DNA from: Azolla caroliniana
Lineage: Eukaryota > Polypodiophyta
NCBI GenBank assembly: GCA_043228905.1
Contig: JBHGNT010000006.1
Coordinates: forward strand, 13,826,001 to 13,890,000
Direction: 5' to 3'
Length of the DNA stretch: 64,000 nucleotides
The notes under the pieces are model-generated. The model was not told the origin of the DNA and made no database searches. It saw only the letters and a list, made by a program, of their open reading frames with translations. Positions within the stretch are counted from its first letter, which is position 1; each line of letters begins with the position of its first letter. Below, one piece after another: positions 53,567 through 64,000 of this stretch. A program made the translations under genes and the position numbers.

Positions 53567-54404
53567 GAGTAGAGCCGACAGTTGGGTCGGTGGGAGGTCA
53601 GTCAAGAGTCAGCCAAGGGGAGAATCGACAAACCCAAGAGCTAATTGAGGAACAAAAGGAAGCAATCGAAATACACTCGGCAGAACATGGATTCGATTCT
53701 GACTCGGATGAAGAGTCGACTGAAGAAGTCGAACAAGAGCCAACTGTGTCAACTGGAGAAACAAGATATCCTCTCAGAGAGAGAAGAGCCCCCCACAAAT
53801 TTCCAGATAAAGAATGTGTGTTGCTAACCAACTAGGGGGAGACAGGAAGCTTCGAGGATGCAAAGAGGGATACCCATTGCTGAAACTGGTTGAGTGCCAT
53901 GCAAGACAAGAAGGCTTCCTTGTATGAGAACCAGACATATGAATTGACCCAGTTGTCGAAAGGGAAAAGGGCGCATTGAAACTGGGAGATGGCAGGAATC
54001 CACCCAGATACAAAGCCAGAATCGTGGTGAAAGGTTTTCAACAGAAGAAAGGTGTGGATTTCGACAAAATATTTTCCCTAGTAGTGAAGATGACATCCAT
54101 CCGAACGGTGCTAAACATAGCAGCCAACATGGATCTTGAAGTCGAACAATTGGATGTCAAGATGGTGTTTTTGCATAGTGACCTTGAGGAGGAGATATAC
54201 ATGCAGCAACTAGAAGGATTTATCGAAAAGGGAAAGGAGAACTTCGTGTGCCTGTTGAGGAAGAGCCTTTATGAACTGAAGTAGGCTCCCCGGAAATGAT
54301 GCCGGAAGTTCGAATCCTTCATGAATGACCAAGGGTACCACCAAATGCAAGCCGATCATTGCTTGTTTGTGAAGACGTTTGATCGAGGATATTTCCTCAT
54401 CTAA
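53567..54404 (+). pseudogene. Copia B linker and reverse transcriptase, right part
   Basis: 53590-53835 continues the acidic linker of Copia B and ends RYPLRERRAPHKFPDKE, a motif typical before Copia RT. 53976-54284 has YKARIVVKGFQQKKGVDFD, MTSIRTVLNIAANMDLEVE, DVKMVFLHSDLEEEIYM and LRKSLYELK. Later blocks (KFESFMNDQGY) follow after stops. It is truncated before YVDD where Copia F begins. Confidence 0.8.
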
Positions 54405-55460
54405 AGAAGGGCCTCAAACTAGGTAACGAAAAGTTACGCCGGTCATCCCGTCAAAAGAAAACTGTCATGAGGTACGGATACAATGAGTACATGGCGCATC
54501 ACTATGCGTACATGACTAAGGTGGCAGAAGTGCATGAGCCGGAGAGCTACGCAGAAGCAACGAAAGACGCAAATTGGCGTGCTGCTATGGAGGAAGAAAT
54601 GCGGGCACTAGATGCCAATGATACATTGGACCTGGTTGACCCACCCCGATGGTGCAAATTGATCGGTTGCAAGTGGGTGTACAAGGTAAAGTACAACGCC
54701 GACGGTTCGGTCAACTGGTACAAAGCCCGGTTAGTGGTGAAGGGATACACACAGACCCACGGAATTGACTACAACAAGACCTTCGCTCCGGTAGCGAAGA
54801 TGTCGATGGTTCATATGTTACTGGCTGTGGCTGCGGCAAGGGGATGGCATCTTCACCAAATGGACGTGAAGAATGCATTTCTTCAAGGTGATCTTGAAGA
54901 ACGGGTCTATATGATCCAACCCCCCGGTTTCCAATCAGAGATGAACAAGTCAGTAGTGTGCCGACTCAAGAAGTCACTTAATGGTCTGAAACAAGCTCCT
55001 GAGCTTGGCATGCGAAGATCACGCACCGGTTATGTAAGATGGGGTTTGTGGCCTCTAAGTCTGACTCTTCATTGTTCATCTAGAATGGTTCAGACAGTAT
55101 GGCTTGCATTTTGCTTTATGTAGATGATTTAGTCATCACCGGACTTGGACTCAATGAAATCGTCCAAGTGAAGTCCCACCTATCAGACGCATTTGAAATG
55201 AAGGACCTAGGGGACTTTCATTATTTTCTTGGGATCGAGGTGATCCGAACCCCCTTTGGCATATTGCTCTCACAACGCCATTATGTGTTGAATATGTTGT
55301 ACAAGTTCGGCATGACTGAATGCCAACCGATCTCTACACCCCTGGACCGGAACTTGAAGCTACGTCCTGACTCCGGCCCGACTGCAATGAGAAACGGTTT
55401 CAAAAAATTGTCAGAAGCCTCATATACTTGACAATCACTCGACCCGACATCAGTTATTTC
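54405..55460 (+). pseudogene. Copia F reverse transcriptase fragment
   Basis: 54467-55123 gives [72 protein letters not shown] and LNGLKQAP. A frame slip leads to 55099-55431 with [11 protein letters not shown] (YVDD), YFLGIEVIRTPFGILLS and CQPISTPLDRNLKLR. It is closely related to Copia E. Both ends are truncated, joined to Copia B on the left and to another LTR on the right. Confidence 0.85.
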
Positions 55461-55894
55461 AACGTTAACGTGCGGAAGCATTCGTCAGAACCGGCTCAAC
55501 CGGATAGCAACAGACAATAAGATGAAGGTTTAATAGAGAAGCTTAATATACAGGGAGTATACGCGGGAGAGACAAAGAGAGCAGAACATAAATGTAGATT
55601 CAAAAAATAAAAACACTCTATAACTTTGTACATACATCGTGCTAAACAACACAATTTATACAAGTCCTCAAAAGGACTAACAGAAGTACTATGTACTTCA
55701 ATGCTCATACGAGTGACTGACACTAACTATGAGATAATGATTACCTAGTAGTCTAGGCTACTACTAGGCTTCCAGTTCGCACTCGAATCCGGCTGTCTAA
55801 TCCGTCTTCCCGATCCGGCTGGTTGTTTCCGGATACTGATCCGGCTCTATCCTATTCAGCTGATCCGGATCCGGTTGAGATTGCTCGCTCAACA
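55461..55894 (-). repeat. LTR of a further Copia (I), E-like
   Basis: It contains TAACGTGCGGAAGC, TACAAGTCCT-AAAAGGACT and ACTTCAATGCTCAT, matching the Copia E LTR in order. It ends GCTCAACA, followed by the polypurine-tract complement CTCCCCCTCAAGCTCAACT (55895-55913). The left border is uncertain. Confidence 0.75.
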
Positions 55895-56483
55895 CTCCCC
55901 CTCAAGCTCAACTTCAGGTCGGATCGTGGTGTTAGTATCTTTGGCAGTTGGTTCTTCTACCCGGATCCTTTTGGCATCGCTCTGCCTTGCTCGCACTCCT
56001 CATCCGGTCCGGTCTTGTTTGCCATGACCGGATTCCATAAACTCGGGTCCGTCGCGACCCCTTTCATCCGTTCCTAGCTATCCTCTAACAAGGGATCCGC
56101 AATTAGCCTCACCTTCCAGTCCACAGTCTTGTACTTGGTATCGACTCGGGTCGTCCTATTCGTCCCAACCATCCTCTTGAAGTCCGTGATGACTTCTTAC
56201 ATTTCCGCAAAATTGACCGGAATTACCCGGCCCTCGCTTAGGTCCTCCTCGGTTGCCCTAGCGATCTCTCCAAGGGTTTCGTCGAATGAGATCGCCTCCA
56301 TGGCACCACTTATCTTGTCATCAGGTCCCAGGGCTCCGCATGCCCTCAAGCAACCCTAGGCCCGCTTCTTCTCATGGCCACGAATGCCGGTTATGGTACA
56401 ACCTCCATTAGCAGAGGACCAAAAATTCTTACCTATAATATAGGTGTGGGGTTTCTCCGGAGTGTCTAGACTATCGCGGCGCC
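55895..56483 (-). other. 3' internal tail of Copia I
   Basis: It begins with the polypurine-tract complement and resembles the 3' spacers at 854-1260 and 16131-16599 in its first 150 bp. The rest has no domain I recognise. It is interrupted at 56484 by Copia D. Confidence 0.45.
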
Positions 56484-56900
56484 TATTGAGAAGCAAGCTC
56501 AACAAAGCTATGTGATGCTTATTCAGAAATAAGCTATAGTAGCTATTAGCTAATTAGCTACTAGTGGACATAAAGGTGAAACAGTTATTTAGCTATGCAC
56601 AATTATTTAGCTATAGACAGCTAATTCGCTACTAGCAGCTAATTAGCTGCATATATAAGTCACTGATAACTTAGGTAAAAACTAAGTAGTAAGTAGTACT
56701 CGTAGAAGAGTGAGTGTAGTGCTGAGAGTTGTAGAACAGAAAACAGAAAACTAACGAGAGCAAGTTGAGCTCTACGTGTAATGAAGTAGAAGTTTTTGGA
56801 CTGTGCAAAGGTAAGCCTCCTTCCCTTTCCCCTTTCTGTCTTGAGCACTAAACGATCCAGCACGATGTGCATACAGAAGAGCCGTAGTGCCTTCGTAACA
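56484..56900 (+). repeat. Copia D 5' LTR
   Basis: 417 bp, TATTGAGAAGC (TG changed to TA) to TTCGTAACA. It contains the GCTATTAGCTAATTAGCTAC repeats shared with Copia A LTRs and with 305-645. A TATATAAGTCAC box lies at about 56653. Confidence 0.9.
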
Positions 56901-57038
56901 TGGTGTCAAAGCGAGGTTGCTCATAAAGAAGAGTATAGCAGTGCACAGATATGAGAAGGTTATTTCTCTGTTTGTTGATCTGAATTAGAAAGTTACTAGT
57001 TGAAGTAATCGTAGCAAAAGCCCTAATAGAAAGAGAAA

Positions 57039-58380
57039 ATGGTTGCTAAGAATGCAGGCTAAATCATTACAGAGAAATTAGATAAAAACAATTTCCCGGC
57101 GTGGAAATTCAGAATGACAAACTTCCTTATGGGGAAAGGATACTGGGATTATATTGAAGGAGACCTAGAAGAGGCTCCAGAGATCCCTGAAGAAAATGCA
57201 TCTGCTGCACAGATAAAAACATTTAAGGATTGGAATCAATGGGCAAGAAAGGTAATGCATTGACTATCACTTAGCATCTCAGATTCGATGCTTGGGCATA
57301 TACAGGATGTTATGCGTCCAAAAGAAGCTTGGGACAGTTTAGTAAAACTGTTTGCAGTGAATACAAAGGCAAGAAAGCTTCAGTTGAAGACTGAGCTAAA
57401 TACCTTGGAAAAAGGTAAGATGTCAGTAAATGAGTATGCTCTGAAAATAAAGAGCATATGTGAATCACTTGCTTCTATCAAGGTGAAGGTAGAAGATGAT
57501 GAGAAGGTGGAAATATACTTAAGAGGCTTAGGACCTCAATACAAGAGTTTCAAAACATCTATTCTCACAAGGGATAGTATCCCAAGTTTTCTAGATCTGG
57601 TTTCAATGCTTGTAGTAGAAGAAATAAATCAAATGGATGATGTAAACAAAGGAAACTCAGAGACTGAGGGGCAAGCCCTCTACAATAGTGTTGGAAGAGG
57701 TCGAGGAAGAGGCCATGAAAGATTTGGTTCAACTAGAACCAACAACAATTGTTATCAAGGAAGAGGAAAATAGGTTGTAAGTGGAAGAAACAACATAAGA
57801 GGCAGGGGGAACAATCGAGGAAGAGGTAACCAAACCTATTTGAATGATGATGGCTGCTGGTATTGTGGAAAACCAGGCCATACACAGGCTGAATGTTATA
57901 AAAAGCAAAATGATGAAAAAAGAGGGAAGAGACAACAAAATAATTTTGCCTCAACTAGTGAAGACTGTGATAAAGATGGTGCATTTGGGTTGTGATATGA
58001 AATAGCAGTAGTGGTTGAATGTTCACAGAGATGCAATGAAGAGTTTATGTGGTATGTAGATTCTAGGGCATCTAATCAGATGACAGGACATAAAAACTGG
58101 TTTGAAAGGTTTAGGGAACCAGATATTCTTGGTTATGTACAGATAAGTGATAATACTACTCACCAAATAGAGCATGTTGGAGATATCCCATTGTGGAAAG
58201 AAAAAGGAAAAACAAAGTATATGCTAAATGTGATGCATATTCCAAACCTTGCCAAAAATCTGATTTCTGTTGGACAGATAGTGGAGCAAGGAATGCAAGT
58301 GAAGTTTAAGCAAAGTGGATGCTTCATAGAGAAAAATGGAAAGCTCATTGCAAAAGGAAAATGAGAAGGAAGACTATTTA
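57039..58380 (+). pseudogene. Copia D gag and protease
   Basis: MVAKNAG is followed by a stop, then IITEKLDKNNFPAWKFRMT, FLMGKGYWDYIEGDLEEA, another stop, MLGHIQDVMRPKEAWDSL, MSVNEYALKIKSICESLAS, zinc knuckle CWYCGKPGHTQAEC (about 57860), protease FMWYVDSRASNQMTGHKNW (DSGAS changed to DSRAS) and NLISVGQIVEQGMQV. All are in one frame with four stops. The Gly to Arg change in the active site would probably inactivate the protease. Confidence 0.88.
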
Positions 58381-58382
58381 TC

Positions 58383-59915
58383 TTGGATGTAGATATGCCT
58401 AGGAAGATTACATCCATGTTTACAAAAGGAATGAATGTAATCTCAAAAGTGGAAATGTGGCATAAAAGAATCGGTCACATAAGTATGGAAACATTGAAAA
58501 ATATGTTGAGGAAAGATGCAGTGGCTAGACTGCCTAAGCTCAAAGACTGTGAGATGGGAAAAGTATGTGAAGCATGTCAATATGGAAAGCAAAACAGGTT
58601 GCCTTTCCCTCATGAAAGACATGTAAGCCAAAATTTGTTGGATTTGGTACATATCGATGTATGGGGACCAACAAAAAAGGCATCTATTGGTGGTTGTAGA
58701 TTTTATGTAACATTTATTGATGATTGCTCAAGGAAAACATGGATGTACTTTATGAAAGAGAAAAGCGAAGTATTTGATTGCTTCCGTAAGTTCAAATGTA
58801 TGGTAGAAAAACAAGCCGGAATAAGATTAAAATGTCTAAGATCTGATGGAGGAGGAGAATATTTCTCCAATGAATTTTCTGATTTTCTATGCAATCAGGG
58901 AATAAGAAGACAGTTCACATGTAGATATACTCCACAATAAAATGGAGTTGCTGAGAGAAAAACCAGAACTTTGGTGAACATAACAAGGGCTATGATAACT
59001 GAAAAAATTATGCCATTGTACTATTCGGCAGAAGTTGTAAACACAGCTAATTATATTCTAAACAGATGTATAACATCGGGAGTACATGAGGTAACTCCTG
59101 AAGAGTGTTTCTATGGAAGAAAGCCTAGTTTAGAACACTTAAAAGTGTTTGGATGCCTTGCATATGTACATGTACCTGCTGAGGTGAGAAGTAAGCTTGA
59201 TCCAAAAGCTGAAAAATGTATTTTTGTTGGATATTCAGAGGAGCAAAGAGGGTATAGATGCTATAACCCTTTGACAAAAAAAATTGTGGTAAGTCGGGAT
59301 GTAATATTTGATGAGTTGGGCAGCTAGTACAACCCAATAGAGAATGTAGAAACTGATGAAGACTGTGAAAATGAAGACAGAGAAAAATCTAAGAATGGAA
59401 GAGATATCCATGGAAGTGGAAGCAATGTTGGACAGCAAAGTTCAACATCAATGGAATCTAGTGGACCATCTGGAAGTTCAGGTAGTATATCTAAATCAAA
59501 TGCATGGAGTGGAAAAAGTGCAAGACACAAAAATTATGATGATAGAAAGGGAAAACAGAAAATGCCAGAGTATGAAATGCTTGATGATGGATCTAGAAAC
59601 ATGGAAGATGTAGATTCAAATACATCATTGGATGATGACCTTGGTATAGGATCCCTGAAAATCCCTGGTATGGAAACGACAATGAAGGATGCAAATCAGA
59701 AACTAAGAAGAACAGATAGAGAGAAAACGACTGTTGAAAGATTTGGCCATTACACATATATGGCTATGCATTATGCATATATGTCTAAAGTGGTACAAAT
59801 CCCTGATCCAAACAGCTTTGATGAAGCAAAATCTGAGAAAAAATGGGTGAATGCAATGCAAGAAGAAATAGATGCATTGGCTGAAAATAGAACATGGGAT
59901 TTGGTAAAGTTATAG
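58383..59915 (+). pseudogene. Copia D integrase and linker
   Basis: It contains MWHKRIGHISMETLKNML and CEACQYGKQNRLPFPHE (zinc head), LLDLVHIDVWGPTKKASIG, FYVTFIDDCSRKTWMYF (Asp), CLRSDGGGEYFSNEF (Asp), then a stop just before NGVAERKTRTLV (Glu). The C-terminal domain (LKVFGCLAYVHVP), a Ser/Asp-rich linker and MAMHYAYMSKVVQIPDPNS follow. It is in frame with gag, with stops at 58938, 59325 and 59913. Confidence 0.9.
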
Positions 59916-61290
59916 AAAGGAAAAAATGTGGTAGGTTTCCAATGGGTCTACAAGAAAAAGAATGATTCCAATGGAAATGTTAGTAGACATAAAGCAAGAC
60001 TTGTGGCAAAGGGATATGCCCAGATGCAAGGTATTGATTATGATGAAACATTTGCACCGGTTGCAAAGTTGGCAACCTTGAGAACATTACTTGTTGTAGG
60101 TGCAGCCAAAAGATGGGTCTTGCGACATATGGATGTAAAAAATGCTTTTTTGCATGGTAACTTAGAACAAGAAGTGTATATGTGTCAACCACCAGGTTTT
60201 GAAGAAAGGAAGCATCCTAAATATGTTTGTAAGCTGAAAAAGGCTCTCTATGGACTGAAACAAGTACCGAGACCATGACACAGAGAACTTTCAGAATCAT
60301 TATATGTAAAGAAGATAAATGATTGCATTGTTGTGATCTTGATATATGTTGATGATCTAATCATTGGAGATAAGTAAGTTGAAGAAAAATCTGGAAATGC
60401 AACTTCGGATGAAGGATTTGGGAGATCTGAGATACTTTCTTGGCGTTGAGATTATCAGATCTGAGAGTGGTATATATATGTTGCAAAAATAGTATGCAAC
60501 AACTATGTTGAAGTATGGTATGCTTGGATGCAAACCTATTCGTATACCACTAGATAAGAACTGCATATTGAGGGCTGATGTGGGAGCCAAAATAGAAGAT
60601 GTCAACATGTATAGGTCTATGGTGGGCAGCCTCATATATTTGACCATAGCAAGACCTGATTTGAGTTATGTTGTTGGATTAGTCAGCCAGTTTATGCAAC
60701 AACCAACAAAGCCGCATTTGTACTGCAAAAGCTAGGGTATGTAAAAGCTACTCAAAACTATGGACTATTTTACAGGGCTGATCTGGACATAAAGCTGGAA
60801 GCCAAACTGACAAAAGATCCAGAAGTGGATATATGTTTACATTGGGAACTGCAGTTATTTCATGGAGTAGCAAGAAACAAGCTACTGTTGCACTATCAAG
60901 TACTGAAGTTGAATAGAGAGGAGCTGCAATAGCTACCTATGAAGAGGTATGGATCAGAAGATTGCTTTCTGATTTGGGAGAATATATAGATGTTCTTCTC
61001 ACAATTTGGTGTGACAATATGAGCAGCATTCAGCTCGCAAAAAATCCAGTGTTCCATGCAAGAACAAAGCACATTGAAGTGCATTATCACTTTGTTAGAG
61101 AGAAAGTGATTGATGGAGAAGTGGATCTGTTGTATGTAAGTACAAATCAACAAGTGGCTAATATTCCTACGAAGGGATTGAGCATGGAAAAACATACACA
61201 ATTTAGAGACATGATGGGAGTTATAACCATTGGCATGGTAGTTGAAAAGCATGAAGAAAAGAAGATTGAACATGATCCAAAGAAAGGATA
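59916..61290 (+). pseudogene. Copia D reverse transcriptase and RNase H
   Basis: 59928-60278: [62 protein letters not shown]. After a stop, LIYVDDLIIGD (YVDD) appears, then a frameshift near 60380. 60505-60735: LGCKPIRIPLDKNC, SLIYLTIARPDLSYVVGL. RNase H follows, ending 60962-61291 with IWCDNMSSIQLAKNPVFHA and HYHFVREKVIDGEVDLLY. Compared with Copia A, this copy keeps the YVDD segment. Confidence 0.88.
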
Positions 61291-61309
61291 AGTAGAGCTT
61301 GAGGGGGAG

Positions 61310-61531
61310 TGTTGAGAAGCAAGCTGAACAAAGCTATGTGATGCTTATTCCGAAATAAGCTATAGTAGCTATTAGCTAATTAGCTACTAGTGGACATAAA
61401 GGTGAAACAGCTACTTAGCTATGCACAGCTATTTAGCTACTGAAAGCTAATTAGTTGTATATATAAGTGACTTATAACTTAGGTAAAAAGTAAGTAGTAA
61501 GTAGTAAGTGTAGTGCAGAGAGTTGTAGAAC
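61310..61531 (+). repeat. Copia D 3' LTR, truncated
   Basis: TGTTGAGAAGCAAGC matches 56484 onward up to GAGAGTTGTAGAAC. Thereafter the sequence is unrelated. About 190 bp of the LTR is lost, so no right TSD can be read. Confidence 0.9.
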
Positions 61532-61800
61532 TGAGAGACTTGATCGTTGTTGCCGAGATTTCCTTCATTAAAAATCTTCCCGATCGTTGTTGCCGAGAGA
61601 CTCATGATTCCTCTCGTGGTTCGGTCACACCGTCAAAAATTCAACGGAGTGCCTTCTGTCCTAGCTCTTTACCCGTGTGTACGCCGAGCCATTATCTAGT
61701 ACCTTCGTTTCCATGCGAGTTGCCTTGATGTAGGGTTTGCCGAGAATCACCGGGTGCAAGGAAGTCTCCTACACAAAAAAGTGTTGGTCGATCTTGATAT
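61532..61800 (-). pseudogene. Gypsy protease scrap that received transposon copy 2
   Basis: The minus strand near 61750 reads HPVILGKPYIKATRMETKV, resembling the LGxP region of a retrotransposon protease, but the fit is short. GATCGTTGTTGCCGAGA is present twice (about 61546 and 61581). The stretch is truncated on both sides. Confidence 0.4.
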
Positions 61801-64000
61801 AACACGTTCGCGTTCACAAGTGGAAGGATCGCGCATAAATGGAAGGATAAGGGAAATTTTAGGGGTTTTTCAATGATTTTACAAAACACATTGATACCAG
61901 TATCATACATGTTCAAACATACTATGAAAAAGGTTAAAAATCCACTATTTTCGTGATTTAGAAGTAACTAAAAAAAGACGAATTTCAAAAAGATACATTC
62001 TCAATTTATATCACAAACTTCACAACCAATGTTATTTTATAAGAAACAATTTTTTAGAAATCATAAGAATTCAAAACACATGATTTTATATTACTCGATT
62101 TGTTACAAGCGGAATGTAGTTACACTTAATAGCCAAATATACATTCATGATCACTCCTTTACGGAGAATCACTACTATAAATAATATACAATGACGATTC
62201 CTCCTCATCATCCTCGGATGTACCAATCAGTGCATTATCTTCGTCATAAACCAAATGGTTTGACTCTAGATTATATGTAGCAGATCTCGTTTGCCTTTGA
62301 CTCGAGCCACCTTGTAGACTTGGTAATTTTTCTTTTATTATATCTATTGTTGACTTCCTTAATTGTCCGGCTTTTGTAAGTGTGAAGTCGTACACGATGA
62401 TATCCACATCAGAGATATCAAGGGTCGAGGTGTTACGAATGTTTCACTTCCTCTTCCTACCTCCCCTTCTTGTTTGGCATTCAATCATCTCCAATGTATA
62501 CTTACCTGTAAAAGCATTTGCACTTCTAGTGTTGTACCAATGAACATTTATAGACTTGATCGTGTTTTCTATTTCATGCATTAGCACTTCTACAATTTTA
62601 CCAACCCAAAATTGGTGGCCATGTGACTTCTCATCAGCCAGCGTTGCAATCAACATCCTCGCGGTGAGCTCTTGCAAATTTCCTTGCCATCTAGCTTCGG
62701 CTGCTTTGGTCATCCTTGGTCCCACATAAATGTCTCTTTGTTGTGGATGGACCAAGCTGTCATTAATCGCATTTACTAGTTGCTCCGGACTTCTATTTAC
62801 GCGATCATGTTGCAACGACCATGTGAATGGTGTTTCCAAATTCCAATTATCAACAGATACACAATTGTCTATAATTTCTTTCTGATCATTATAAAATACA
62901 TCCCACCATGACGTGTCTTGTTGTGCGGCATATTTCTTGGCGGCCTCAATATGCTTTCTTTTTTCTTCTAAGGCTTGGAGCCATGACCGTTTTTGTTCTG
63001 ATACCAAGTCGCTCTGCAACTGTCCTTTCTTCTCAATTGGCATTTGCTTAGCTCCATGGACAATTGTACTCGGCATACAAAGTAATAACTGGCAACCACC
63101 TTCAGGTTCCCATGTTGTAGAAGATGAATATTGTTTGGCATACAAAAGTGTAGAACCACTTATTCCATTTTTCTTTATCAAAAAAATGTGATTGAAACTT
63201 ATATTGTTTAACTGAGCAAGCACTTTAACATTCCCACCACCCCCATCTAATATATATCTCTTAAAGTCATATACCTCCTTCAAGTGTAACACTTTTGGGC
63301 GTGGTGTATAAGCATCACAAATGACATCAAATAGTTTAGGTAAAGTGAAAGCATCATGTCGAGACAATTGTCTGGAGAATGTGCTAAACATTTGATCTAT
63401 ATGGTCATGTGTGTGGCCAACCAAAAGGAAATTGACTTTCACTTTCCTAAACAATTCTAGGTTGACCAACATACTTAGATAGCCAAATACAGTTGAATTT
63501 GTGTTCTCTCTAGCAGTATTGTCCAATTGAATGTATAGAACAGGGGGGAAAGGTTGTCCCCAAGACATCAAAACTCGGTGAATCACTGTAACTGTTAGGT
63601 TAGGGTCATTGTGAACATTGGGGTAAGTAATGAAGACGTGAGGTCGAACAGACCTATTATAAGCCAAGCATCCCACCAAGTGCATTTGAACAAGGCACTC
63701 ATCATTGACATCTTTGGGGAGCCTCCGCATATGCGGCAAGCATATGTATTGTTCGGGCCATGCCATCTATCATTAAGCACATGTATTGTTCGGGCCTCTT
63801 CAAACACTTCTCTCTATGATGCATCGCCTTCCTTCGTTCTAAGGATTGTGCCTCACGATGCTCTTGTAGTAACTTCTTACTCGTATCCTTTTCCATTGAT
63901 GTCTTTGCACCTTTAGCCAAACTTTTAAGATTTGCACAAATGGAGCAATACCCCATACGTACTTTACGAGGAATAATAACATTTGAAAACCGAGCTCTCC
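61801..64000. mobile_element. Second copy of the DUF7869/ParB-methyltransferase transposon, left 2.2 kb
   Basis: It starts AACACGTTCGCGTTC at 61801 and stays collinear with 23810-26008 to the window edge, with one extra base and a few percent substitutions. The element must continue to the right. Its methyltransferase gene and palindrome array would lie beyond the window, if present. Confidence 0.93.
62159..63956 (-). pseudogene. Putative transposase of copy 2, damaged and incomplete
   Basis: The C-terminal two thirds is present. It keeps CLVQMHLVGCLAYNRSVRP (Gln where copy 1 has a stop), YIQLDNTARENTN and LVGHTHDHIDQMFSTFSRQL. Two defects are visible. First, an 18-bp patch near 63743-63760 replaces 17 bp and shifts the frame just before the MIDGMDQ Asp block. 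Second, a TGA at 62444-62446 replaces CGA of copy 1 in GGRKRKR. The gene is interrupted by the window end near the zinc-like YCSICANL. Confidence 0.88.

Larger units (their letters stand above)
56484..61531 (+). mobile_element. Copia D: full-length but decayed Ty1/Copia element
   Basis: The 5' LTR is 56484-56900 and the 3' LTR 61310-61531 (truncated). The primer-binding site TGGTGTCAAAGC (56901) and the polypurine tract GAGCTTGAGGGGGAG (61295-61309) are present. Gag, PR, IN, RT and RH follow. The frame from the ATG at 57039 is maintained to about 60340 and interrupted mainly by point stops; frameshifts occur only in the RT end and RNase H. It is the same family as Copia A. Confidence 0.92.

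Overview
The window reads as intergenic repeat DNA from the nuclear genome of a land plant. It holds Ty1/Copia elements with initiator-Met-type primer-binding sites (TGGTATC...), Ty3/Gypsy elements with long polyproteins, spliceosomal GT-AG introns, and no prokaryotic operon, rRNA or canonical tRNA. I cannot name the species. Almost every base belongs to a transposable element, and most coding regions are broken by nonsense codons and small indels.

The layout is a nest whose layers can be separated by target-site duplications (TSDs). Copia B (plus strand, 5' part up to 7616, 3' part from 53567) was split by Gypsy G (7617-53566, plus). Gypsy G took three insertions: Copia C in its 5' LTR (7828-13498, TSD GCGAG), Copia E in its protease (15703-21462, minus, TSD ATAGT) and Gypsy H, also in the protease (21691-48471, minus, TSD GTTAG). 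Gypsy H holds a related element, Gypsy J (about 22437-40377, minus). Gypsy J was split by a 9.26-kb DNA transposon (23810-33065, TSD TTCA). Left of the nest lie an LTR fragment (1-853), a Gypsy RT scrap (1376-1682) and the internally deleted Copia A (1688-4908, TSD AAGAG). Right of it lie Copia fragments (54405-56483), Copia D (56484-61531), a Gypsy scrap, and the left 2.2 kb of a second copy of the DNA transposon (61801 to the window edge).

The DNA transposon is the most interesting object. It has 36-bp terminal inverted repeats and two divergent genes. The minus-strand gene encodes a protein of about 926 codons with the DUF7869-type motif set (MIDGMDQ, QLDNTARE, GHTHDHID); I infer it to be the transposase. 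The plus-strand gene has a six-exon model that splices cleanly to 896 codons. It encodes a ParB/sulfiredoxin-fold-like domain followed by a permuted (beta-class order) amino-methyltransferase domain. Intron 1 of that gene carries ten 25-bp palindromes at an almost exact 51-bp period, resembling a cluster of protein-binding sites such as parS. A mobile unit that combines a DDE-like transposase, a ParB-methyltransferase and its own palindrome array is the best candidate here for an undescribed system.

Gypsy H and Gypsy J are also notable: both carry a homologous extra ORF between integrase and 3' LTR, with a globular N-terminal domain and, in J, a long coiled coil. No cellular host gene is recognisable in the window.
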